Shown: piece after piece, positions 52,354 through 59,878 of the stretch | Layout: every line of letters begins with the position of its first letter | How positions within the stretch are numbered: the stretch's first letter is position 1 | Source of the DNA: Acidobacteriota bacterium | GTDB lineage: Bacteria > Acidobacteriota > Vicinamibacteria > Vicinamibacterales > UBA2999 | Assembly: GCA_030697165.1 (NCBI GenBank) | Contig: JAUYQQ010000023.1 | Location: 186,001 to 250,000, forward strand | Direction: 5' to 3' | DNA: 64,000 nt | Position numbers and translations under genes: made by a program | Notes under the pieces: model-generated | The model's database searches: none | Told to the model about the DNA's origin: nothing | What the model saw: only the letters and a program-made list of their open reading frames with translations

Positions 52354-54375
52354 ATGATTCGAACCTCGAGCCGGTGGTGGGTGCGGGCAGGCGTAATGGT
52401 GTTGGGAATCGGCGCGGCCACGGGGGCCATGCGCGGACAGACGGCGCCCAAGGTTGGCGAATGGCCGACCTATAGCGGTGATCTTGCCGCCACCCGCTAT
52501 TCGCCGCTCGACCAGATCAACGCCGCCAACTTCAGCAAGCTGCAGCTGGCGTTCCGCTTCAGGACCGAAAACTTCGGGCCACGACCGGAGTTCCAGTTCC
52601 AGTCCACGCCGCTGATGGTCAACGGCCGGCTGTTCACCACCGCCGGCACCCGCCGCGCCGTCGTCGCGCTCGACGCGACCACCGGCGAGACGCTGTGGAT
52701 GCACAGCATCAACGAAGGCCCGCGCGCCGCGGCGGCGCCGCGCCAACTGTCGGGCCGCGGCCTGTCGTACTGGAGCGACGGCAAGGACGAGCGGATCATC
52801 TACGTCACGCCTGGCTACCAGATGATTGCGCTCAACGCCCAAACCGGTGCGCGCATCGCCGGGTTCGGCACCGACGGCATCGTCGACCTGAAGCAGGGCC
52901 TCGACCAGGACGGCATTGACCTGGTCACCGCCGACATCGGCCTGCACGCCGCGCCGATCATCGCGAAGGACATCGTCGTGATCGGCGCCGCGCACCGTGA
53001 AGGCGGCGCGCCGCGCAGCAAGACCAACGTCAAGGGCTACATTCGCGGCTACGACGTCCGCACCGGCAAGCGCGTGTGGGTCTTCCACACCATCCCGCTC
53101 AAGGGCGAGGCCGGCTACGAGACGTGGGATCCGGACGCTCACGTCTACACCGGCAACGTCGGCGTGTGGGCGCAGATGAGCGCCGACGAAGAACTGGGCA
53201 TCGTCTACATGCCGGTGGAACTGCCGACCGGCGACTACTACGGCGGCCACCGCCGCGGTTCGGGCAAGGGCCCGGAAACGTCGCTCTACTCGGAAAGCCT
53301 GCTGGCGCTCGACATCAAGACCGGCCAGCGCAAGTGGCACTACCAGCTCGTGCACCACGGCATCTGGGACCACGACATTCCATGTGCGCCAATCCTGATG
53401 GACCTGGTCGTCGACGGTAAGCCCGTGAAGGCGGTCGCGCAGCCGACCAAGCAGAACTGGCTCTACGTGTTCGACCGCGTCACCGGCAAGCCGATCTGGC
53501 CGATTGAAGAGCGCCCGGTCGAGAAGGGCGACGTCCCCGGCGAGTGGTATTCGCCAACGCAGCCGTTCGTCACCAAGCCGCCGGCGTACGAACGCCAGGG
53601 CGTCACGCTCGACGACCTGATCGACTTCACGCCCGAACTCAAGGCCGAGGGCGCCAAGATCGCGTCGATGTACAAGCTCGGCCCGATCTTCACGCCGCCG
53701 GTCGTCAGCAAGTGGGAGGGCCCGCGCGGCACGCTGATGATTCCAGACGTCACCGGCGGCGCCAACTGGCAGGGCGGCTCGTTCGATCCCGAGACGAAGA
53801 TGTTCTACATCTTCACCAACGTCGCCGTCACCACGCTCGGCCTGCTGCCGCCCGAAGAGGGCCGATCAGACATGCTGTATGTCCGCGGCGCGGCGCGCAA
53901 TCCGAATCCACCCGCGCCCGGCGCCGGCGGCCCCGGGGGTGGTGGCGGACTGAACGTGCAGGGCCTGCCGCTGATCAAGCCGCCCTACGCCACCATCAGC
54001 GCCCTCGACATGAAGAACGCCAGCCTCGCGTGGAAGATTCCCCACGGCGACACGGCCGACAACGTCAAGAACCACCCGGCGCTCAAGGGCCTCACGCTGC
54101 CCCGCCTGGGACGGCCGGGCCGCATCGGCGTGCTCACCACCAAGACGCTGCTGATTGCGGGTGAAGGCGGCTTCGCCACCACGCCGGACGGCCGCGGCGC
54201 CTACCTGCGCGCATATGACAAGGCGACGGGCGCGGATGTCGGCCAGGTGTTCATGCCGGCGCCGCAGACCGGCTCGCCGATGACCTATGCGATCAACGGC
54301 ACGCAGTACATCGCGGTCGCAGTGAGCGGACCGGGATACGCGGGCGAACTGCTCGTCTACAAACTCGGCACCTAG
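52354..54375 (+). CDS. PQQ-dependent (quinoprotein) alcohol/sugar dehydrogenase
   Basis: 673 residues with a signal peptide ending near GAMRGQT. Eight propeller blades with tryptophan-docking text: EWPTYSGDLAATRYSPLDQI at the start, ALDATTGETLWMH, YDVRTGKRVWVFHTIP, LDIKTGQRKWHYQLVHHGIW with DHD, and GGANWQGGSFDPETKMFYI. This matches membrane-bound-glucose-dehydrogenase-like quinoproteins rather than methanol dehydrogenase; no heme c domain is fused. It should oxidise an alcohol or sugar in the periplasm and pass electrons to quinone or a cytochrome. A glycine-rich loop lies near residue 535. Confidence 0.85.
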   Translation: MIRTSSRWWVRAGVMVLGIGAATGAMRGQTAPKVGEWPTYSGDLAATRYSPLDQINAANFSKLQLAFRFRTENFGPRPEFQFQSTPLMVNGRLFTTAGTRRAVVALDATTGETLWMHSINEGPRAAAAPRQLSGRGLSYWSDGKDERIIYVTPGYQMIALNAQTGARIAGFGTDGIVDLKQGLDQDGIDLVTADIGLHAAPIIAKDIVVIGAAHREGGAPRSKTNVKGYIRGYDVRTGKRVWVFHTIPLKGEAGYETWDPDAHVYTGNVGVWAQMSADEELGIVYMPVELPTGDYYGGHRRGSGKGPETSLYSESLLALDIKTGQRKWHYQLVHHGIWDHDIPCAPILMDLVVDGKPVKAVAQPTKQNWLYVFDRVTGKPIWPIEERPVEKGDVPGEWYSPTQPFVTKPPAYERQGVTLDDLIDFTPELKAEGAKIASMYKLGPIFTPPVVSKWEGPRGTLMIPDVTGGANWQGGSFDPETKMFYIFTNVAVTTLGLLPPEEGRSDMLYVRGAARNPNPPAPGAGGPGGGGGLNVQGLPLIKPPYATISALDMKNASLAWKIPHGDTADNVKNHPALKGLTLPRLGRPGRIGVLTTKTLLIAGEGGFATTPDGRGAYLRAYDKATGADVGQVFMPAPQTGSPMTYAINGTQYIAVAVSGPGYAGELLVYKLGT

Positions 54376-54381
54376 ACATAG

Positions 54382-54441
54382 ACAGGAGAGCAGGAGCTCA
54401 GGAGTCTTATTTTCAATGCTCCTGACCTCCTGAGCTCCTGT
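54382..54441. terminator. Bidirectional terminator between convergent genes
   Basis: Arms 54382-54404 and 54419-54441 pair over 23 bases with about four mismatches around a 14-base AT-rich loop, followed by TTTT on the plus strand. Each arm is built from ACAGGAG/CAGGAG units like the terminator at 5756-5811. It serves the PQQ gene and the minus-strand DUF5916 gene. Confidence 0.78.
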
Positions 54442-54442
54442 T

Positions 54443-57109
54443 TTATCCGATCGGAATCCAGAAGCTGGTCTTAATCAGGAAGATGTTCGACCCCGGCGCG
54501 GTGATCGACCGGAAGGCGTCGTTGGCGCTGACCGGTGAACCGATCCTCTCGGTTCCCGATCGATCCTGCTGCCACACCAGGTAGAGCGTGCTGCCAGCGC
54601 GATATTCCCAGCGCAGCACGACGTTGCTTCGATACGACAGCGTGTTGAAGTCGCGATTGCGCAGTGTGAAGCTGGCGCCGTCGATGTTGACCGCCTGGCT
54701 GCCATCGGGATTGGTCGTCACCGTCGAGCCGCTGGTGCCGTACTTCAACCGCTCGCGGCTCTGCGGGGCCAGCAGCTCGCCGTAGTCGTAATAGTGTCCT
54801 GAGGCCGCGAACGGCTCCGCATAGATATCAAGATTCATGTCCGGGCGGATGGTCAGGCCGAGGCGCAACTCCATCGACACCGTGTTGCGGTCGATGAACG
54901 CGAAGACATAGCGACGATCGTAGGTGTCAGGCCGGCCGTCGGGAAGCGTGGTCACATACTGCTGCGGCTCGGTCACCTTGTCCCAGAACGGCGACACCGA
55001 GAACTGGACGCTCGGGCCCGGCCGCATGGAGACAAAGGTGCTCACGCTCTTCACCGAGGCGCCGTCGTCGTTGTTGCGCAGCTGCGCCGAGCCGCCGACG
55101 CGAGTACGCGAGGTGGCGGGGTTGCCGAAGCTGACGTTGGTGGTCCAGCCCGGCCCGCGCGCCATCAGCGGACCGCCCCGGGTCAGCGAGACGCTCATCT
55201 GCTGGAAGTCGCGGGCCACGTTGATGCTCGACGTCCAGAAGTTCAGCCAGGTGGCGTTGGCGCTGCTACGCAGCCGCCCGCTCTGCATCAGGCCGCGCAG
55301 GGTGGTGTCGGTCTGGGCGTCGAACTGCAGCGAGTAGCTGCGGAAGAGGCGGCCCGGCTGTGTTTCGCGCCAGCGGATGTTGGCGTTGGTCATCCAGCCG
55401 TCGGCGCCGTTCAACTGCGCGAAGTCGTTGGTCTCGAAATTCTCGGAGTCAATCTTCGTGTTGACGCCCCATAACCAGTGCCGGCCGCCGGTCTTGTCGA
55501 AGGCGGCCTGCACGGTCCAGCCACCGAGCAAGGTCAAGGTCGGGTCAAGCCTCGAGTAATCGCGGTCGGGCCGCTGCGCGTAGTGGGCGCTCGCGGTCTG
55601 CACCCGCGTGATCGCGGCCTCGGTGCCCTTGACGATGGAGCCGCCGCCGGAGGCTCGCAGCTCGTACTGTCCGCCCTTGAACCGCAGCGTCGTGTTGCCG
55701 GCCACGCCGAGGGCGTCGCGGGTATACAGATTCGCGAGCGGGCTGCCCTCGTCGAAGTCGCGATGGACGTAGTTCACCAGGAAGCCGGCGGTCGATGCCA
55801 ACGGCCCGAACTCCTGCAGCACGCGGCCCACCATGTGGTACGCATTGGGCGCCACGGGAATGCTGCGCACGCCCGGCACCCCGATGGTCGCAACTTCGGC
55901 ATCCTCGTTGTTGGTGACCGCCGTCAAGAACCCGATTGAGGTCTTCGACGGCAGGCGGCCCGAGAGCTTCGCGGCCGCAATGATGGTGGTCGAGTCCGGG
56001 TAATCAACGTAGTCCCCTGACGCCGGCCCGATCGGCCGGTTGCCGATGCGGCGTGAGTAGTAGAAGTTGGGATGGCCAATGTTGAAGAGCTGCGCGCCCT
56101 CGAGAAAAAAGGGCCGCTTCTCGGGGAAGCGGGTCTCGAAGGCCGTCAGGTTCACTTCCGCGGGATCCGCCTCGACCTGGCCGAAATCCGGGTTGATGGC
56201 GGCCTCGAGCGTCAGGTTCGGACCGAGTCCCATCCTCACGTCGGCGCCTACCCGGCCCTGCAAATTCTTGCCATCGTCAAAGGGATTGGCCAGGTCTCGA
56301 TTCTCGCCGTTAAAGGTCGCACCACCGGCGACGTACGGCAGGGCCTCGAGGCGCCGTGGCGGCACGAGGTCGGCGATGCCGGTGAGGTCGCCGAACCGGG
56401 ACGACCAGGCCCGCTCGGTCCTCGGAATCACGATCCAGTAATCCTCTTCGTTCAGCGTGGGTCGGAAGCGAAACAGGTTCAAGCCCCAGGTCTGCATTGA
56501 CTGCGGATTGAAGCGCAGTTGCGAGAACGGGATCCACAGCTCCGCCGTCCACTGATCGCCTGACACCTGCGTCTCGGCGCGCCAGACCGGGTCGAAGCCG
56601 GAATCGTAGCTGTCTTCGTTGTCGGTCGAGTGATAGCGGTCAAGGCGGACCCCTGACGCGGTGACGCCAAAGACGACGGCCGTACGGCGGTCGAGAAAGG
56701 TATCGAACGCAACCAGGATGTGCTCGGCCTGGCCGGTGCTGTCGCGACGGCCGAGCGGCGCCTGGATGCGCCCGTCGCTGCTGAACATCCGCGCGCCGAT
56801 GTACAGCACGTCATCGTCATAGAGAATCCTCACGTCCATCCGGTCGGTGGGCGCGGCGTTTTCGACAGGCTCTTTCTGGACGAAATCGGTGATCGGCGTG
56901 GCCTTCTGCCACGCGTCCTCGTCCAGGCGGCCGTCAACGCGCACGCTGCCATTGGGAATACGTGTCGCTGTCGCCTGCTTTCGCCCGCTGGCGTCGCCGA
57001 CCGACACTTGCGCCGACGCCGACAGGGCGAACAGAGAGAAACAGAAGGCAATAGTTGAAACTTGAAAGTTGGTAGTTGGTAGTTGAAGTGACCAGTTTCT
57101 AGTTTTCAA
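54443..57109 (-). CDS. DUF5916 protein with N-terminal CBM9-like domain, outer-membrane barrel
   Basis: 888 residues. Export signal up to LFALSASAQ, then a carbohydrate-binding-module-9-like sandwich to about residue 240 (VRVDGRLDEDAWQKATPITD, DVRILYDDDVLYIGARMF, GDQWTAELWIPFSQLRF) and a long beta-rich DUF5916 region with EKRPFFLEGAQLFNIGH and many barrel strands, ending KTSFWIPIG. The substrate is unknown. The apparent start is TTG 57109, inside simple AACT repeats, so the first 15 residues are repeat-derived and the start is uncertain. It follows actD on the same strand after 74 bases. Confidence 0.8.
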   Translation of the reverse strand: MKTRNWSLQLPTTNFQVSTIAFCFSLFALSASAQVSVGDASGRKQATATRIPNGSVRVDGRLDEDAWQKATPITDFVQKEPVENAAPTDRMDVRILYDDDVLYIGARMFSSDGRIQAPLGRRDSTGQAEHILVAFDTFLDRRTAVVFGVTASGVRLDRYHSTDNEDSYDSGFDPVWRAETQVSGDQWTAELWIPFSQLRFNPQSMQTWGLNLFRFRPTLNEEDYWIVIPRTERAWSSRFGDLTGIADLVPPRRLEALPYVAGGATFNGENRDLANPFDDGKNLQGRVGADVRMGLGPNLTLEAAINPDFGQVEADPAEVNLTAFETRFPEKRPFFLEGAQLFNIGHPNFYYSRRIGNRPIGPASGDYVDYPDSTTIIAAAKLSGRLPSKTSIGFLTAVTNNEDAEVATIGVPGVRSIPVAPNAYHMVGRVLQEFGPLASTAGFLVNYVHRDFDEGSPLANLYTRDALGVAGNTTLRFKGGQYELRASGGGSIVKGTEAAITRVQTASAHYAQRPDRDYSRLDPTLTLLGGWTVQAAFDKTGGRHWLWGVNTKIDSENFETNDFAQLNGADGWMTNANIRWRETQPGRLFRSYSLQFDAQTDTTLRGLMQSGRLRSSANATWLNFWTSSINVARDFQQMSVSLTRGGPLMARGPGWTTNVSFGNPATSRTRVGGSAQLRNNDDGASVKSVSTFVSMRPGPSVQFSVSPFWDKVTEPQQYVTTLPDGRPDTYDRRYVFAFIDRNTVSMELRLGLTIRPDMNLDIYAEPFAASGHYYDYGELLAPQSRERLKYGTSGSTVTTNPDGSQAVNIDGASFTLRNRDFNTLSYRSNVVLRWEYRAGSTLYLVWQQDRSGTERIGSPVSANDAFRSITAPGSNIFLIKTSFWIPIG

Positions 57110-57198
57110 TGCGCACGACCATCCGAACTTTCAACTGAAACTGCAACTGAAACTATCAACTAAAACTACCAACTTTCAACTCGTCAACTTTCAACTCG
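57064..57198. repeat. AACTTTCAACT simple repeats and long hairpin
   Basis: Between actD and the DUF5916 gene. Several copies of AACTTTCAACT/AACTGAAACT lie at 57125-57198. Arms 57064-57078 and 57163-57177 (GAAAGTTGGTAGTTG against AAACTACCAACTTTC) pair over 14 of 15 bases. The sequence composition is unlike the rest of the window. Confidence 0.75.
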
Positions 57199-57684
57199 CT
57201 TCACGCGCCCGCCGCGGATGGTGAGCGCGGGCTCAAGGCGGGCGCCGTCCTGCGGGTTCTCGACCCCGACCAGGATGTAGCCGTCCGACACTTCGGGGTC
57301 GTACATCTTGCCGCCCTTGCTTGGCAGCCCGGCCGAGACGAACAGGTAGACGACCGTCGCGAGAATGGCGCTCAGCATCGTCATCTCGAAGATGATGATC
57401 AGGTTCGACCACAACGGTACGATCGGCATGCCGGAGGTGACGATCGGCCACGACCGCTGCGCCGCGCCGAGCAGGTAGTAGCTCAGCCCCAGCCCGACGA
57501 CACCGGCAGCCACGGCCACCCAGGGCATGGCGGTCTTCGCATCCCGGTGCCCGAACTCGAAATGGTCGAACGGCTCCGACGAGATGACGGTGATGTCAGC
57601 ATCGGCCACGCCCGCCGCGCGCAGGTTGTCGACCGCCTGCTGCGCGACGTGCGGGTCGTCGTACAGACCGTAGACGGCCCTCAT
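57184..57684 (-). CDS. actD: Alternative complex III subunit ActD (DUF3341)
   Basis: 166 residues. N-terminal half is a soluble ferredoxin-like fold (AVYGLYDDPHVAQQAVDNLR, DITVISSEPF), followed by two membrane helices (MPWVAVAAGVVGLGLSYYLL and NLIIIFEMTMLSAILATVVYL). This is the DUF3341 layout of ActD, a structural subunit of the quinol:electron-acceptor oxidoreductase called alternative complex III. It overlaps the actC stop by four bases. It is the last complex-III-like gene of this operon; actE and actF are not found downstream. Confidence 0.88.
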   Translation of the reverse strand: MRAVYGLYDDPHVAQQAVDNLRAAGVADADITVISSEPFDHFEFGHRDAKTAMPWVAVAAGVVGLGLSYYLLGAAQRSWPIVTSGMPIVPLWSNLIIIFEMTMLSAILATVVYLFVSAGLPSKGGKMYDPEVSDGYILVGVENPQDGARLEPALTIRGGRVKRVES

Positions 57685-59078
57685 CGATGCTCTCCGTGGG
57701 TCGAGGACGCGTCTGAGAACTCTTCGGTGTCGAGCCGTGTCGCCAGCAACGACGCCTCGGCCAGGGCCGCCGGGTCAAGACGCGATGGCAAGCCGGCTTT
57801 GAGCTCCCAGATCGCGATGATCGGGACGAACTTCGAGAACAGCGCATAGAGCAGGATCATGCCCGCGAAGGTGGCGGCCATGATCGTCAGTTCCACCGGC
57901 TGCGGCGCGTATTCGCCCCACGAATAGGGCAACTGCTTGTGTGCCAGCGACGGAATGATGATCAGGAAGCGCTCGAGCCACATCCCAATCAGGACGCCGA
58001 TCGAGGCGATCACGCAGCCGGCGATCGTTCGCGTCTTGTAGTTGGCCAGGATCACGAACGGGATCACGAAGTTGCAGATCACCATGGTCCAGTAGAACGG
58101 CGCGAAGGCACCGCGCTGGGTGGCCCAGAACACCACCATCTCGTGATGCTCGTTGCCGTACCACACGGTCAGGCGCTCGGCGAACACGAAGTACGCCCAC
58201 AGAATGCTCATCAACAACAGCAGCTTGCCCAGATTCTCGAAGTGCAGCGGCTGCAGGTATTTCTCGAGCCCGAGCATCTTGCGCAGCACCGCCATGGCGA
58301 TGATCAAGGCCGCGATGCCGCTGAAAATGGCGCCGGCCACGAAGTACGGCCCGAAGATCGTGGAGTGCCACATGGGCACGGCCGCCATCGAGAAGTCGAA
58401 CGAGACGATGGTATGCACCGAGACGGCCACCGGGAGAATGGCGACGGCCATGATCTGCATGGCCGATTCGAGCCGGTTCCACTGCTTGGTGGTGCCGCGC
58501 CAGCCAAACGACAGCAAGCCGTACACCGTCTTGCGCCAGCCGGTCGAGCGATCGCGAATCAACGCGAAGTCGGGAATCATCGGCAGGAACAAAAACAGCA
58601 CGCTGCCGGTGAGATACGTGTTGATCGCGAAGAAGTCCCACGCCAGCGGCGACCGGAAGTTCGGCCAGATCTCACGGTCGCTCGGATAGGGAAACAGCCA
58701 GAAGGCCAGCCACGGACGGCCCAGGTGGATGATCGGAAACATCGCGCCGATCATCAACGCGAATACGGTGATCGCCTCGGCGCAGCGCGTGACCGGCCGG
58801 CGCCAGCCGGCGTTCACCAGCCGCAGGATCGCCGAGATCAGGGTGCCGGCGTGGCTGATGCCAATCCAGAACACGAAGTTGACGAGATAGAAACCCCAGA
58901 ACACCGGCCAGCGGATGCCCGCCGAACCAATGCCGAACCAGATCTGGTAGCCCCACGCCGCGGCGCCGCAGGCGACGACGGTGCCGGCCGCAAAGACGAT
59001 GGCGTAGAACCAGATCGAGGTCTGGAACAACGGCCGGACCAAGTCGTCCGCTATCGGTTTAGTGGCTGTGCGATTCAA
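57681..59078 (-). CDS. actC: Alternative complex III subunit ActC (NrfD-type quinol-binding protein)
   Basis: 465 residues with ten membrane helices of the NrfD/PsrC family. Early GFYLVNFVFWIGISHAGTLIS carries the conserved His of the quinol site in ActC, and RPVTRCAEAITVFALMIGAMFPIIHLGRPW follows as two adjacent segments. It takes electrons from menaquinol or ubiquinol and may pump protons. A TTG start at 59078 follows GGAGG by about eight bases. A perfect hairpin at 59121-59143 separates it from the Fe-S gene upstream, but they are probably in one transcript. Confidence 0.9.
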   Translation of the reverse strand: MNRTATKPIADDLVRPLFQTSIWFYAIVFAAGTVVACGAAAWGYQIWFGIGSAGIRWPVFWGFYLVNFVFWIGISHAGTLISAILRLVNAGWRRPVTRCAEAITVFALMIGAMFPIIHLGRPWLAFWLFPYPSDREIWPNFRSPLAWDFFAINTYLTGSVLFLFLPMIPDFALIRDRSTGWRKTVYGLLSFGWRGTTKQWNRLESAMQIMAVAILPVAVSVHTIVSFDFSMAAVPMWHSTIFGPYFVAGAIFSGIAALIIAMAVLRKMLGLEKYLQPLHFENLGKLLLLMSILWAYFVFAERLTVWYGNEHHEMVVFWATQRGAFAPFYWTMVICNFVIPFVILANYKTRTIAGCVIASIGVLIGMWLERFLIIIPSLAHKQLPYSWGEYAPQPVELTIMAATFAGMILLYALFSKFVPIIAIWELKAGLPSRLDPAALAEASLLATRLDTEEFSDASSTHGEHR

Positions 59079-59120
59079 CGGAGTTGCCTCCTCGCGAATA
59101 ATCGCTCAGACCAAGCCCGG

Positions 59121-59143
59121 CGACCGTTCCGCAGGAACGGTCG
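59121..59143. repeat. Perfect hairpin between actB2 and actC
   Basis: CGACCGTTCC and GGAACGGTCG pair perfectly around GCA. There is no T-run, and the gene on each side is on the minus strand, so it may set the ratio of upstream and downstream message rather than end transcription. Confidence 0.55.
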
Positions 59144-59167
59144 AGTAAGGCAACCAACGTGATCACC

Positions 59168-59878
59168 CTAGAAAGTGTCCGGTTCATGCCAGCTTTGCTT
59201 GTCCAGGTAGGTGATCTTCGGCTCGGCGCCGAGGTCTTCGAGCAACTTGCTGCCACGCGGCGACTGCGACAGCCGCGCGACGCGGCTGTTCGGATCGTTC
59301 AGGTCGCCGAACACGAGCGCGGTGGTCGGGCACGCCTGCGCGCACGCCGGCTGCAGCGCGCCGTCCACCAGGCCGCGGTTCTCGGCCTTGGCGGTCGTCT
59401 TCGCGGCCTTGATCCGCTGCACGCAGAAGGTGCACTTCTCCATCACGCCCACTTCGCGGATCGAGACGTCGGGATTGAGCTGCAGGTTGAGCGGCTTGGG
59501 CCACTCCGGGTTGAAGAAGTTGAAGAACCGGACGTTGTAGGTGCAGGCGTTGGCGCAGTAGCGGGTGCCAATGCAGCGGTTGTAGACCTGCGCGTTCAGG
59601 CCGTCTTCGTTCCGGTGAGCGGCATAGGTCGGGCACACCGATTCGCACGGCGCGTTGTCGCACTGCTGGCACAGCACCGGCCGGAACTTGACCTTCACGT
59701 CGGGGTAGTTGCCCTCGTAGTAACGCTCGACGCGGATCCAGTGCATGGCGCGGCCGCGCGCGGCCTGTTGCGCGCCCACGGTCGGAATGTTGTTCTCGGC
59801 ATGGCAGGCCGTGACACAGGCCTCGCAGCCCGTGCACTTGTCGAGATCGACCGCCATCCCCCAGCGATAAGCCGCCAT
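59168..59878 (-). CDS. Alternative complex III iron-sulfur protein (ActB C-terminal half)
   Basis: 236 residues. Four cysteine groups of a PsrB/NrfC-type ferredoxin: CTGCEACVTACHAEN near residue 15, CQQCDNAPCESVCP near 80, CIGTRYCANACTYN near 113 and CTFCVQRI with CAQACPTTAL near 155-190. Together they bind four cubane clusters. In well-known alternative complex III this half is fused to a molybdopterin-like half in one ActB chain; here it is its own gene whose ATG overlaps the stop of that half (TAATG). It links ActC to the cytochromes. Confidence 0.88.
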   Translation of the reverse strand: MAAYRWGMAVDLDKCTGCEACVTACHAENNIPTVGAQQAARGRAMHWIRVERYYEGNYPDVKVKFRPVLCQQCDNAPCESVCPTYAAHRNEDGLNAQVYNRCIGTRYCANACTYNVRFFNFFNPEWPKPLNLQLNPDVSIREVGVMEKCTFCVQRIKAAKTTAKAENRGLVDGALQPACAQACPTTALVFGDLNDPNSRVARLSQSPRGSKLLEDLGAEPKITYLDKQSWHEPDTF

